64,000 bases of DNA from Stenocarpella maydis (lineage: Eukaryota; Ascomycota; Sordariomycetes; Diaporthales; Diaporthaceae): NCBI GenBank assembly GCA_002270565.1, contig NQMI01000016.1, forward strand, positions 186,001 to 250,000, given 5' to 3'. The position numbers were made by a program, and so were the translations under genes. Positions 1 through 10,989 of the stretch are shown one piece after another (the stretch's first letter is position 1; every line of letters starts with the position of its first letter). The notes under the pieces were generated by a model that saw only the letters and a program-made list of their open reading frames with translations, did no database searches and was not told where the DNA came from.

Positions 1-187
1 GGCCAACGGGGTCCTCAGCTGCGGCAGTGGTGTTGCCTCGAGCACGTTCTCCGTGGCTGGCGGCTTGCTGGCGTACAACGGGCAGACCGAGTTCTACGCC
101 AGCGAGGTGCCATCGGGGTCTGAGCAAGCAAGCGTTTCTGTCTCCTCGCAGAAGTACTCGGTCACTTTCCAGTGGCAGTCTATCTGA
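1..187 (+). CDS. 3' end of a probable secreted or cell-surface protein (partial)
   Basis: Reading frame 2 is open from the window edge to a TGA at 185-187 and gives about 60 residues. The start codon and most of the protein lie outside the window. The visible part is rich in Ser, Gly and Val and has one Cys in the stretch LSCGSGVASSTFSVAGG, followed by LLAYNGQTEFYA and a Ser-rich end closing in FQWQSI. This composition is typical of the C-terminal beta-rich part of small secreted fungal wall proteins. I do not recognise a named family. No GPI-anchor signal is visible, because the last residues are not a hydrophobic tail. Confidence 0.55.
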   Translation, partial: ANGVLSCGSGVASSTFSVAGGLLAYNGQTEFYASEVPSGSEQASVSVSSQKYSVTFQWQSI

Positions 188-1342
188 GATGGCGTGTTAG
201 GGAGATATTTGCTCAGATCTGCATGACTGAAAGTGGAGCGAGAGGTGTCACTCTGCACATAGGTTTTGACTGCCTAGTTAGATCTGCCAAGCTGCCATTC
301 TTACATGCCAAAGAAAGCCATTTTGGACCAGAATTGGGTCATTATTCTCAAAAAAGTGATGACAATTGCTCTTTCGCAAATGCAATTTGTCGCCATTCGG
401 ATGGTAAAGAGCCGTACGTGCAGGAACACCAGACTGCATCTATATGGTTTTGTAACTTATAGATGTGTCTGGGCTTGTCAAAAGTCTTTCTATACTCAAT
501 ATCGCACAAAAAAAGAAAAGTAGCTGAGCTTATATGTCAACTTCTCTGAATTGTACGGGCGCACTGTTGCAAGTCGGCTTGTGTAACTGCTGAGGGGCAC
601 CACCGCTTAGCTGCGTTATGTACCTAGTAGGTGTCTAATAAGATTCGACCAATCTTACTGTATGGCGATTTCCATTTTGCTATTAAAACACTCGTACCAA
701 ATTGGAGACCATAGGGACCCAAAATATCCATCATGTCCAATGGTATGACAGGGAGGCAACATGACGCCAGCGTCGCAGGTGAAGGGGGAAAACGTATTGC
801 CGTCATCTCACTTTAGCAAAGAGAGGCCGCCACATTTTAAACCTTTCGCTAAATTCACAATTGCCAGTTCCTGCAAGGTCCCCTGTCTCATAACACCCTT
901 GTACCGATTGTCACTGGGACGAATTGTCTGACGTGGGTGGGTTCCGCCAATTATGTGAAACGCTGCGGTAAACGCTGCTTCAAAAGCTGTTTGAGCCGCC
1001 ACTGCAATCCCGGCTGAGATAGTGCGACGCGCAATACTTACTGTCCCATGTGGGAAACTTGCTCTCTTATGGCGCAGAAAATGCTGGTAAATATAACGAG
1101 GGGCCGAGGGTCAGATCTCCGTCATCTTTGGATCCTCACCTCCCAGAGAGCTCCAAGGCCCAATTGTAAGCCCACACACCACAACACAAAGATTTCATCG
1201 AGCCTTGCAACAGCATAGTGTGAGCTCCAAATTATATAAGATCATCCTTGCAGTTACCAACACCGGTGAGATAAGCCTATCCGGAGTGGCTATTCGATTT
1301 CGGTCACAAAACACACCGACGCATCAAGCCTGTCCCCTGGGG
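188..1342. other. Intergenic, no gene supported
   Basis: AT-rich 3' flank of the upstream gene, followed by the putative promoter of the gene at 1343. A TATA-like stretch (taaatataac, about 1087) and a CA-rich leader (about 1170-1195) precede the first ATG at 1343. The open frames here lack ATG starts or recognisable content. Confidence 0.5.
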
Positions 1343-2239
1343 ATGGAAGGTAAGAATACTCAAATCCAGTATAGCCTGCTACTTTCATCGAAAATTCCCG
1401 ATATGCCTCTTATTTTGTGATTTAGAACATATCACAGATTTACAGACCCAGCGGCAAAACCTGTCGAGCGTCGAGTTGCTCAATCTAATGCTGGCTTACA
1501 CTGTGTAGAACCGGTTATCCTGGAGGCCACGGCCAGGCCGCTGCCACCATACCAAGTGCCCGGGAGGGTCTCGGAGGTATACCGCACACCGCGATCGTAT
1601 GTGGCAACGCAGTCAGGACGAGACTCGTACTTGGCGAGGCCGCCCCAGGTTCACGACAAGGCATCGGATGCAAAGTCATGGTCGCGCCAGACGCAAGATG
1701 CCCTGGATGCGTACAGAAAGATGGGACAAGAGCAGCGGAGCGACGCCGGCCAGGATATCCCGGACGGCAGCTCTGACAGGCCCCAAGGGCTCGAGGAAAA
1801 CGTGGGGGTTGAGGCTGCCGGATATCGCCTGGACCGTGGGAGCGGTGACGTCCTTGGGAGCCCTCAAGCACCCGAGACGAACCACACATCAGAGGATCCG
1901 GCGTTTAGCTATTTTGCAGCTTACGCCGAGGCAGGCGAGCAGCTGGAGGAGAGGGATGCAGCGCATGAGCCGGGGGTCCGACAGGGTCCGCCCAAGAATC
2001 ACAGAATGACCAAGATGATTGTCGAGGAGGACATCGGGTTCTTCACCGCTCTCCTGGAGGGCCATGACCCGCCCGAGGGCAACCAGGAAACGGAGGTCCT
2101 CGTGCGTGACGAGATTGAGACGCAGCGGCACAGCCGGGAAATCAGGGAACAGGAGGCTGATAAAAGGCGACACGAGGAGGCCGAGGTGGCCAAGGCAGAC
2201 ACGGACTTTTTCATGATGCTGATAATGCAACAAGAATGA
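1343..2239 (+). CDS. Hypothetical charged protein, two-exon model
   Basis: The frame is open to the stop at 2237-2239 but has no in-frame ATG before 1721. The first ATG of the region (1343) can be joined to it by an intron from a gtaaga donor (1350) to a tgtag acceptor (1508). This gives exons 1343-1349 and 1509-2239 and a protein of about 245 residues starting MEEPVILEATARPLPPYQ. The protein is hydrophilic and acidic/basic mixed, with no transmembrane segment or signal peptide. The C-terminal 70 residues are Glu/Arg-rich and probably helical (REQEADKRRHEEAEVAKAD), ending in DTDFFMMLIMQQE, which loosely echoes the earlier segment EEDIGFFTALLEG. I do not recognise the family. The first exon would be only 7 nt, so the start is uncertain; the alternative is a 172-residue protein from 1721. 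Confidence 0.45.
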
Positions 2240-2532
2240 AATGACAACTTTGGTGCGTGGTTAGAATATCAAGGTGCCTACTTAGTGTATGCATCTCTGT
2301 GGCTTCCGGGCGTCTCACGGTTCTTGGGCCGTCAATGAAACAGGATATAGGTACCTGGGTATCCAAGGTTACGCAGTGTCTACGTTGCGCGGACATAGAA
2401 CAGCCGTTCAATGACATATGCATGTTTTGACGCATTATTGGAGCCCTTCGAGCTATAATACAATTTCTTTTGGTTTCCCCATTGCTGAGAACCTCCGTTC
2501 CGCAGTTCATCCCAGCCCCAAGTACATGTCCT

Positions 2533-3099
2533 TTACGCAAGCTTGCCAGCCTTCTTTGCAGTCCACGTGGCGATGGCGTCCATGAGTGGCGGCGAGAGGG
2601 CATCGTAGGTGGGCAGGCCCTTGGCGGAGAGGGCGCCGCGGACCTCGTCCATCTTGGCCGGGTCGGCGCCCTGCTCGATGATGGAGCTGACAAAGGCGGC
2701 GAACTGGGGCTCCTGCCAGCCCTTGTCGCCGGACAGCTCGACGTGGACAAAGTCGAGGCCCTTGAAGGGGTGGTCCTTCTCGATGCGGCCGAAGAGGTGC
2801 ACGCCGCAGTCGCGGCAGGCGTTGCGCTGGATGACGGCCTCCGGGTCGACGACCCTGAGCTTGTCGCCGTTGGCCGTCACGCTCAGCTTGTCGCGCGGGA
2901 CGACGGCCACCACGCTGAACAGCGCGCCCTTGGGCTTCCAGCACTTGGAGCACCCGCAGGCGTGGTTGTGGGCCACCTGGCTGCCGAGGGTCACCTCGAC
3001 CGGGCTGCTTGAGCAGTGGCACTTGAGCTTGCCGCCTGCGAAGTTCGGGTCGCCCTTGGTGAGGCCGTTGTCGATCAGGGGGTGGAGAGATGGTGCCAT
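2533..3099 (-). CDS. gfa: S-(hydroxymethyl)glutathione synthase (GFA family)
   Basis: Single-exon gene of 188 residues, the usual length for fungal glutathione-dependent formaldehyde-activating enzyme. These zinc proteins speed the joining of formaldehyde and glutathione, the first step of formaldehyde detoxification before S-(hydroxymethyl)glutathione dehydrogenase. The Cys pattern of the GFA/CENP-V fold is complete: KCHC (C27, C29), HACGCSKC (C48, C50, C53) and CRDCG (C95, C98). Typical flanking motifs are [19 protein letters not shown] and [19 protein letters not shown]. The ATG at 3097-3099 gives the canonical N-terminus. Biochemical support for the family's enzymatic role is debated, so cytosolic formaldehyde binding or condensation is the safest statement. 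Confidence 0.93.
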   Translation of the reverse strand: MAPSLHPLIDNGLTKGDPNFAGGKLKCHCSSSPVEVTLGSQVAHNHACGCSKCWKPKGALFSVVAVVPRDKLSVTANGDKLRVVDPEAVIQRNACRDCGVHLFGRIEKDHPFKGLDFVHVELSGDKGWQEPQFAAFVSSIIEQGADPAKMDEVRGALSAKGLPTYDALSPPLMDAIATWTAKKAGKLA

Positions 3100-4641
3100 A
3101 GTGTGTGGCCTGATGTGCTGCCGGATCTGAAGGCTTTGGGTGAATTTACTATCTTACTGGGTCCCCGATAGATTTCGATATTACTCGAGGCGAAGAGGAG
3201 AGCAGAGAGCTTGTCAATGGCACTCATCCCCCTCCTCACCTCCTCCTCTCAGGCCGGGCATGACAGCCCTTTAATAGGATCCCGAAGCTCCCCCTCGCAC
3301 AGCAGGGACTCGCCTCGCGGGCTGGCGAATTAAGTCTCGGGATTGTGCCATCCTCAAACGCCCCCAACGTCTTGACTTCCACGAGGGGGAGGGGCCCGTC
3401 AACGTTTGTCGAGATGGGTCAGTGCCAGCATCCCGAATGCCGAAGTAACACCCCTGGCCAAGTGGGCATCATCAGCGGTGCAGCCGTTAACGGTACCAAG
3501 CTGCGTTGCCATGGATTGGCATCGGTGATGAGCTAAATCCGGTCGGGTACGGTACGGGTACATGGGACAGCGGTAACGGTGGGCCGAGATGGGGGAAACA
3601 AACGCCCAGCTCGCTCGTCATCCATGCGGCCAAAGCTCTTGGGTAACTATAGATCGTTAGAACTGGTCAATTGTCTCTGTGGGACAGGCGCTAGACTTCC
3701 GGCCGTCGCAAAAGCTCGCTCGATGTCATTTTCGTAACACCAGAGGTCAAGAAAAGTGTTCGCAGGGCTCCTCGCTCTCCGTCTTGGGATGGCCTTCTTA
3801 TATCACCGGTCTTGAAGAACGATTAGTGAGCACCTTGATGTCCAGCCAGCAGCCGTGGCCATCAAGGTTGCCGCCCAGACGGATACAGTCTGCACGCTGG
3901 ATACCTCCGAGCGGACATGGAACTTCTGCACGTCAATGCGTCAGTGCCGTGGCTTGGCCGTCTTTAACAGACGTGCACATGCTCTTTAACGGTCAGACAG
4001 TTGCCCCGCGGCCCTTCTCTAAATGCTAGATGCCGAGCACTGTCCGAGGGCTGGGGAAAGTATTCTTCCTATCTGGCGTAACGGTCCACTATTCCGTGCT
4101 CCCCCACCGGGACCCCACGTTGAACCCCTACTTAAGTAGTACAACATCTATCCGAAACTGTTTGCGTTCTCATAAACGGAAAAGAAGCATCTACCGACAG
4201 AATTCAGCTATAATGACCCAAGTTTGCTTGCGTGAACAGGCTATCTGCGTAGCCGTAGTGTCCAATGCCAGTAGGATATTCCACACACGGACTATCATCT
4301 CCCTTCATGAAATAGCCTGGTTCCCCGCTCCAGCCAGCGCCCAGCCCAGCATGCCTATGTAGCCGTGGAATTACTTAACTATCTTACCCAATGACAGCAG
4401 ATGGCAAACTACCTGGTCGTCTTGGAGAAACCGAGAGAGCGTCTGTATGTATGGTAGGGGTGGGGTAAATCACAATAGGAGGGTGGCACTTTGAATAGTG
4501 CTTACGAATGCCTCGGTCCCCTCGAACGTCATCGACCTCATCCGGCGATGTTTAAGACGCTGCAACAGAGCCCTCGTGTGAGGTATACTCAAGATTCCAG
4601 CACCGTGTTTAGTGAGATAAGCAAGGCGCCCGGTTCCGAAA
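3100..4641. other. Intergenic, divergent promoter region
   Basis: Lies between the divergently transcribed gfa and FAD monooxygenase genes, so it carries both promoters. It contains pyrimidine-rich stretches (about 3220-3255). Two adjacent open frames at 3679-4029 and 4030-4362 have no recognisable protein content and are treated as chance. Confidence 0.5.
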
Positions 4642-6051
4642 ATGAGCGAGACAAATGGCAGCACGAAGCCGTTCCGCATCGCCATTGTAGGCGGCGCCAT
4701 AGGCGGTCTCACAACAGCACTCTTCCTAGATCACTTCTGCCGCCGGCTGCCAGGTCACAATGAGAACCCCCCGCCTCCAATAGCCATCGACGTGTACGAG
4801 CAGGCGGGCCAGTACAGGGAGATCGGGGCCGGCGTCGGGCTGGGCATCAACGCGGCCAAGCTCGTGCACCAGATCGCCGGCGTCGGCGCCGCCATGAACG
4901 AGATCCAGGGCCGGCCGGACGGCTCGTGGTTCACCTTCTGCCGGTGGGACAACGGACAGTTCATCACGCACGTCGACAGCCCCGTGAGCGACGAGGACGT
5001 GGTGAGGCCGTCGAGCATGGCGCGCAGCGAGTTCCTGGACGTGCTGCTGGGCTTTATCCGCGAGAGGCGCGTTGCGACGCTGCACACCAACAAGAAGTTT
5101 ACTTGTGTAAAGGCGGGTATCTCATCTTCCCGCGTACCGATCGATATCTCTTACATGGACCCCCTGCTGGTTCTGATGGGTCGCTGATGAATCGTGCAGG
5201 ACCTTGGCGACGGGGGCGTGGAGATATCATTCAGTGACGGAACCACGGCCGGGGCGGATCTCCTGATCGGCTCGGACGGCATCCACTCCGAGGTCAGGAA
5301 GCAGTTCATCACCGGCAAGGCCCTCTACAGCGGCAAGATAGCGTACAGGGGCGTCGTGCCCATCGACAAGCTCCCCAGCGACACGTGGCCGGGGCGGTCG
5401 TGGCCGGTGATCTGGATGGCCCGGCACAAGCACTTCCTCGTCTACCCCATCAGCCAGTCCCGGTCCCTCAACATCGTCGCCTTCATCTCCAAGCGCGAGG
5501 ACGAGATCCCGGACCTGCGCGAGAGCTGGACCAGCACCTGCGACCGGCGCGAGCTGGAGGCGGACTTTGGGGACTGCGAGGAGACGGTCCAGAGGATCAT
5601 CCAGCTCATGCCCGAGCGCCCCTCCAAGTGGCGCATCAATGACCACGAGCCCGTGCCTCAGTGGGTCTTCCTCGACGGCAAGGTGGCGCTCCTCGGGGAC
5701 GCGTGCCACGCCACCACGCCGCACCAGGGCGCCGGGGCTGGGCAGGCCGTCGAGGATGGGTATATCCTGTCCAGGGCGCTGTCGGAATGGCTATCGGGGG
5801 GGAAGAAGGGCTCGCTGAAGGGGTGGATGGAGCTCTACCAGCGGGTCCGCCTCCCCCGCGCCCAGAAGGTGGTGACCACGAGCCGCGAAGCCGGCGAGCT
5901 GTACGAATTTGAGTCACCGGACTTGATTGATATGCCGTACGATGAGGCGGTCCCCATTGTCGCAGAGCGGCTGCAGGAGAGGTTGAAATGGTTGTGGATG
6001 GAGGATCTGGACGCGGTCTACGAGAGGGAGAGAAAAGAAGCAGGGCTGTGA
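4642..6051 (+). CDS. FAD-dependent monooxygenase, salicylate hydroxylase-like
   Basis: Two exons, 4642-5106 and 5200-6051, joined in phase 0 (donor gtaaag, acceptor gtgcag; 93-nt intron), give 438 residues. This is a group A flavoprotein hydroxylase: it uses NAD(P)H and O2 to hydroxylate an aromatic or similar ring. Visible elements in order are the N-terminal Rossmann dinucleotide-binding loop RIAIVGGAIGGLTTAL (residues 12-27), the acidic beta-strand end VYEQAGQYREIGAGVGLG, the DG motif LLIGSDGIHSEVR (D181-G182), and the GD motif VALLGDACHATTPHQGAGAG (G321-D322) that binds the FAD ribityl chain. The loop reads GGAIGG, with Ala at the second Gly of GxGxxG. The salicylate hydroxylase / 6-hydroxynicotinate 3-monooxygenase branch fits best, but the substrate cannot be read from sequence. 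No aromatic catabolic partner is beside it. Confidence 0.88.
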
Positions 6052-6549
6052 GCTACTGTAATTGGTGCCGGCCGGTCGCGTTAGACGCTTCGCTACAGTG
6101 TAGTGTTTTTCATTATCATCAGGGCATATGCAAAGCATTATCTCCTGATGAGAGCTGACCGCTACCCGAAGAGCTGTGCCAGCGGACGTTGAGCACGTTC
6201 TGCACAGGATACATCTATGACATTTTTTATATACACATGCAGCCAGAGCAGCAAGGGGTACTTGGAACAAAGATCCCAAGGGTCTACATCCAATAATTTG
6301 GGCTGCTGGACGATGCGAGTGCCCTCATCTGTAACTTTACTTCTATACTTCCCCGGGAAGAAGAGGCAGCGGGGCAATAAAGTGCCACAACTTTGATCAC
6401 CGTGAGCCCAGCCAAGACATCACCTTACTCATTTATCCTCAATGAGACCTGGCTAATACCGGTTTCCATGACACTTCAACATTTCACATCACATGACTAA
6501 TCTACGAATACGATTTGCTCTTCTGGGCTTACCGCCCCTCCGACGCAGA
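6052..6549. other. Intergenic 3' flank
   Basis: Spacer downstream of the monooxygenase. Short open frames on the minus strand show no recognisable content. Confidence 0.45.
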
Positions 6550-6693
6550 CTAGGTCACGGTCTTGCCTTTCAAGTGTCTCCGATATCTACCATACTCCGT
6601 GGCCAGGGGGTGCGAATCCGGAATCTGCTTGTAGGGCGGGGCTGCCTAGACGAGCCAGGCGGGCAAGAGGAGAGCCAGGGTGATGAAATCCAT
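6550..6693 (-). pseudogene. Possible small membrane-protein ORF broken by one in-frame TAG
   Basis: On the minus strand an ATG at 6693 starts MDFITLALLLPAWLV, a short hydrophobic helix. It is followed by TAG (6646-6648) and then, in the same frame, a basic polar tail beginning AAPPYKQIPDSHPLATEYGR and ending RYRRHLKGKTVT before a normal stop at 6550-6552. The layout (one short hydrophobic helix, then a polar basic tail) looks like a single-pass micro-protein of about 47 residues. The TAG could be a TGG-to-TAG mutation. Alternatively, tctaggcag could be a 3' splice site and only the tail would be an exon. I do not recognise the family. Confidence 0.3.
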
Positions 6694-7441
6694 GTTGCAA
6701 ATGTTGATCTCTCTACGAGATGGCTCGGTCGAGGCTTGAATCCTTTTGTGGCGAGGCAGTTGAGAAGGTGCTCAGCTTGGACACTATTCACGGCAGGATC
6801 GGGAGTTCCAGGTGAGTAAGAGGTCAAGAATAGGAAGAGCAAGTCAAACTATGTAGCAGATCCAGCGTCCCAGAACACTAAAAGACTTCAAGACCTGTAG
6901 AGAAACGCCTTACATACAATAGTAATTACCAGAAGAAGTAGTATTCCAGCCACAAAGCCTGCTGTAATGGATGAGGAGGGAGAAGGGTCCAAAATTTCCC
7001 AGGGAACTAGGAACTCAATGTGCTCAAAACAAGTGAAGGCTGGTTTTCCTCCCGTGGCCTGCTCATGCGGAAGCAGAACTGGGCTTGAGATGCATTCGAG
7101 GGACTCTCTATCCTACACCCTGAATTCATGTCAATTCAAAGAAGCGCCGTGCCATCGTTTTTGCTGAGATAGTGTATCTTTTGACAACCGTATTGTAGAT
7201 TCTAAAGTTCTGCCGTTATGGATTGTAGCTTCCCTACTTGTGGTATGTACTGACAAAACTGTCAAGCTGTAAGTATGGCCATTGCTCTTATATCGCTTGT
7301 AATAAAAGTCCATAGCTTAGATGGCCGTAATATTGGCTTGGGGGAGCATTTAAATTTCTGCACTGCTATGAGGGGCACACTGCTCCCGACATCGAATTTG
7401 ACAATATGATACAAGTTCCTCGGGCCCACCTAGAGTGGTAG
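6694..7441. other. Intergenic, nothing recognised
   Basis: AT-rich spacer between the small ORF and the 3' end of the DNA glycosylase gene. Short open frames only. Confidence 0.45.
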
Positions 7442-8557
7442 TCATACTTCATCCTCAACCTTTACCTCCCTTTCTTCCTCCTCCTTCACATCCTCCCCAG
7501 CCTCGCCAGCCAGCTTCCCCTTCCTGAATGCCTTCCTCAGCTCACATTTCCCGAGGTTCTTCCCCCCAGCCCTGCACTCCTCACACTGCTTGCCGTGTGA
7601 CACGAGGAGGATGTGCAGCCCGTACTTGTCCTCATCCGGGATCCTCGCATCCAGGTGCTGGTGGGTCTCGTCCCTGCTCGCCCTGGGCGGCCTCCACCCC
7701 AGCAGGCCCGTGATGCGGTGGACGTGCGTGTCGACGGCGAAGCTCTCCCGGCGCAGGCAGAAGAGCAGCACGCAGCTCGCCGTCTTGGGCCCCACGCCCT
7801 GGAAGCTCAGCATCTCGGTCATGGCGTCCTCGCTCGACGCCTCGTGCAGGTGGTCCAGCGAGTACCTGCCGTAGCGCTCGCGCACCTGCTCCAGGATGCC
7901 GATGATCACCCTGCTCTTGACGGCGCTCAGCCCCCCGCACCTGATGGCCTCCTGCAGCCTCGCCCGGCCGCCCCCCGCGACCGCCTCCCAGTTGTCGCTG
8001 CGCCCGTAGGCCCTGTCCATGCTCTGCTTGGCGCGCGTGCTGTTGGTGTCGGACGTGTTCTGCGACAGGATGGTCCGCACCAGGGCGTCCAGCACCGAGG
8101 GCGAGTCGCCGCACCCGGCGCGGGAGCTGGGGGCCACGAGCGTCTCTGGCCTCTTGCGCTCCCCGTGCAGGGACGCCAGGATCCTGTGGGCAAGCTTGCA
8201 TTCCTCCGGCGTCGGGTGGGCAAAGTCCGGGAACGGCGAGCTGTTGGCGTATTGGGCGTAGGCCTTGAGCTTCTTATCCCGAAGGTCTGAGGGGTTGCTC
8301 TTCTTGCTCGGGCTTCTGGCCTTGGCTGTCTCCTTCTCGTCCTCTAGCTTGACCCTCTTGGGGGCCTCGCCATTGACCTCAGCCCGGGGGGCTGCTCGCT
8401 TCCTTGGTGCTGCCCCGGGCGGTGACTGAGGTTCGGTCTTGACATGGGGCGATTGTGAAAGCTCTGATTTCACCCGGGCAGCCCGCCTTGGAAGGTCTCT
8501 CTTCTGTGCTGTGCTTGCAGCTGCGCGAGCACTCCTGGCCATGGTGATTCGAAGCAT
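7442..8557 (-). CDS. HhH-GPD family DNA glycosylase (endonuclease III-like)
   Basis: Intron-free, 371 residues. Base-excision repair enzyme that removes damaged bases in the nucleus. Residues 1-95 are a basic, Pro/Ser/Lys-rich tail with a likely nuclear signal (PRKRAAPRAE, APKRVKLEDEK). The glycosylase fold follows, with VRTILSQNTSDTNS, the helix-hairpin-helix FQGVGPKTAS carrying the Schiff-base Lys (K258), and the catalytic Asp in SFAVDTHVHR (D276). The C-terminal part has KQCEECRAGGKNLGKC: three cysteines (C325, C328, C338) spaced C-x2-C-x9-C rather than the C-x6-C-x2-C-x5-C of bacterial Nth, so an intact [4Fe-4S] loop is doubtful. The end is very acidic (EEEEREVKVEDEV). A second ATG five codons in (8542) gives MARSARAAAS and is an equally plausible start. 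Confidence 0.88.
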   Translation of the reverse strand: MLRITMARSARAAASTAQKRDLPRRAARVKSELSQSPHVKTEPQSPPGAAPRKRAAPRAEVNGEAPKRVKLEDEKETAKARSPSKKSNPSDLRDKKLKAYAQYANSSPFPDFAHPTPEECKLAHRILASLHGERKRPETLVAPSSRAGCGDSPSVLDALVRTILSQNTSDTNSTRAKQSMDRAYGRSDNWEAVAGGGRARLQEAIRCGGLSAVKSRVIIGILEQVRERYGRYSLDHLHEASSEDAMTEMLSFQGVGPKTASCVLLFCLRRESFAVDTHVHRITGLLGWRPPRASRDETHQHLDARIPDEDKYGLHILLVSHGKQCEECRAGGKNLGKCELRKAFRKGKLAGEAGEDVKEEEEREVKVEDEV

Positions 8558-9310
8558 GCAGTGTGTTCAGCAGGACTCCACAACTCCAGACAGCGGAATC
8601 AGATTGAGTGAAGTTAAACGACTTGTCAGGTGTCAGATGCGACATCGGATCCGCCCAGGGGTCCACAGTGGTGATGTCACTGGACCTCGGTTCCAGGCCT
8701 AAGTGCTTAATTTCAGGGGCAGCAACGTCGCGGTCCCAGAACCTCGGCACGCTAGGGCGAGCATGCTGAGGTCTCCTCAATACAATGAGCAAAGACTTCA
8801 AACAAATATCAAATTACCTAGAGACAAGATACTTAGAGACAAAAATATGGTAGAAAGAATCACTTATAGCCCCAAATTTTCAATCAAGTCGTCAGGCTAT
8901 CCCGGACCGGACCGGATCATGTTAGTATGCACTGTAGAACGCTGTATCTAGGGGATTTTTACAGAACCAGATAACACACTGAAAGGGGCAAAGTGTTGCA
9001 GGCCTGAGAGCGATTCCCGGACTTGCATGGTCACCAGGATACTTCCATTGCCATATTAGTGAAAATTGTGCCTCTAGGCTCACCGAGGTACATCGATTTG
9101 CTTCTGACACTTTGGTTCATCTGCATGAAAAATGAAGTAGGGCAAGCGTTATGTTCATCAAAGAAGGCTCCATTGGATAAGTCTAATGCTCCATCCATAT
9201 TACATGTTGTCTCCCAAAGGCCTGTAGTTCGCGAACTATGCCGTGTCCCGAATTATCAACAACGCCAACGCTCAAAAACAAACAAGGAAAAATGCCATGG
9301 GAAGCTCTTC
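8558..9310. other. Intergenic
   Basis: Carries the promoter of the DNA glycosylase gene (minus strand) and the 3' flank of the Kes1-like gene. AT-rich between about 8780 and 8930; no coding signal recognised. Confidence 0.45.
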
Positions 9311-10759
9311 CTACCCAAGAGGTGTGAGTTCCCCTCTAAAAGGTCTTTGCGCATTCCTCGCCTTCTCATCCTTGACCCTCCAGACGCCCTTGGTCTTCTC
9401 GTCAGACAGCTGCTTTTCCCAGCTCGTCCCCCTAGCCAGCCGGTGGAAGACCTCGTGGTCCGCCCCGACCCTGCTGCTGAACAGGAGCGGCTCCCAGGCC
9501 TCCCCCCTGGCCTTCTCCTCAGCCCGGAGGCGCCTCTGCGCCTGCTCGAGCCTGGACTTCTCCGTGACCGTGTCGCGGAAGTCGCCCCTGTCGAGCGCGC
9601 CGATGACGGGCCCCCAGGCCTTGCGTGACTCCCAGGGGTCCTGCTTCTCCAGCGGCTCCATGTCCATCGGCGCGGGCCTGTTCTCAACGGCGTCCACGTC
9701 GTACTTTTCGAGGACCTCGCCGGTCTTGCAGTCCTTGACCGTCCAGCCCTCGCTCCACTGGCCGGCGACCTCGTAGATGGGCTTCTTCTTCGGGTCGTCC
9801 TTGCGGTACATCCTTGCCTGGAAGGTGTTCTTCTTGCCCGAGAACACGCCGGCCCCGGAGAAGGTGATCTCGCTGATGTATCCCGAGCTGGAGACGATCG
9901 TATACGTGCCGAGTACCTCCGGGTACAGCCTTCCTGACAGGAAGCCTCGGACCTTCACGTCCGGCAGTGGGATCAGATAATCCTCGTCGTACCTGTCGAT
10001 GTGCACCACGGCGTGGCCGATCTGCCGGATATCCACGCTGCTGCTGAAGGTCATCTCAACGCGGGCGTAACCGTCGGCCCGGATGCCATGCTCGTCGTCG
10101 ATGATGGCCATGGCCGTGATCGGGGGATGATGTGAGACCTGCTCCGCAACCAGGCGCGTCGTGGCAGGCTTTCCGTCTCCGCTGTCCATCCCCAAGTTGA
10201 TGCCCTGGTCATTCGGCTTGGTCTTGCTCTTTCCCCTGGGGACATGGGTCCAAGAGGCAAGGAACAATTCCCCCAGGAAGGCGTTCAGGGGCTTCTTGAT
10301 GCTGACACTGGGCGAGCCGGCAACGTAGAACTGACTGCGCATCGCAATCAGGATCATGCGTAGGACCAGCAGGCTTCGTTTTGCCGAGTCGGGCTCCAGG
10401 GCGGGTGCAGCAAAGACCCCGGGCCGCTGGCTCCAGCAGTGGCCAACTTCTACCACAGAAGATGGGGCGAGAAAGAATGGCGGTGCGGTGACATTGGAGA
10501 GATCACCAGAGACAGATGAGAGAAACTATTGTCCAGGTGGTTAGTCAGGTATGCGATGTAGAGAATGTAGGAGTCCCCTGGAGGTATTCATCCAAGTACC
10601 CACCTTGATCAGGTCCTTGAAACGCGATGATACTGATGGTTGCTGTCTGCTATGTGATGTCTGGACACTTTTGGCAGGGTCGAAGTAGGGGCTTTGGGTA
10701 TTGTGGGTTGGACTCCACGGCCCTGTTGGCGAGGGCAAGCTGCCGACTTCGAGGCTCAT
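9311..10759 (-). CDS. KES1: Oxysterol-binding protein, Kes1/Osh4 type
   Basis: Two exons, 10604-10759 and 9311-10525, joined in phase 0 (donor gtgggt, acceptor aatag, 78-nt intron) give 456 residues. This is a short-form OSBP-related protein: a lipid-binding domain without a PH domain. These proteins exchange ergosterol and PI4P between ER and Golgi membranes. The lid/N-terminal region reads FKDLIKFLSSVSGDLSNVTA, then PPFFLAPSSVVEVGHCW. The family signature EQVSHHPP is at residues 180-187. The C-terminal part carries the usual EKQDPWESRKAW and KSRLEQAQRRLRAEEKARGE segments and ends in WRVKDEKARNAQRPFRGELT. There is a short insertion (PRGKSKTKPNDQGINLGMDS) between the core strands and the signature. 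The intron sits exactly between FKDLIK and FLSS. Confidence 0.92.
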
Positions 10760-10950
10760 CTTGATAGGTGGGCGCGTGGTGATTGTCTCAAGAGTCGGTG
10801 GTTCAGCGAGAGACTGTTGTTCGGAGGCTGACTTCGTTATTGACCAGAATCCGGTGGGACAAGTTGATAATGACTCTACTCGGAGACACCGGGAGCTTAT
10901 GGGTTTTGTTTTGTAAAATGGGAAGGTTTGGAAGAATTGAAATGGATGTC

Positions 10951-10989
<39 letters not shown>

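Noticed and set aside
172..523. Overlapping plus-strand open frames of 96 and 72 residues
   Set aside because: They overlap the tail of the upstream gene or its 3' flank and show no signal, domain or codon regularity.
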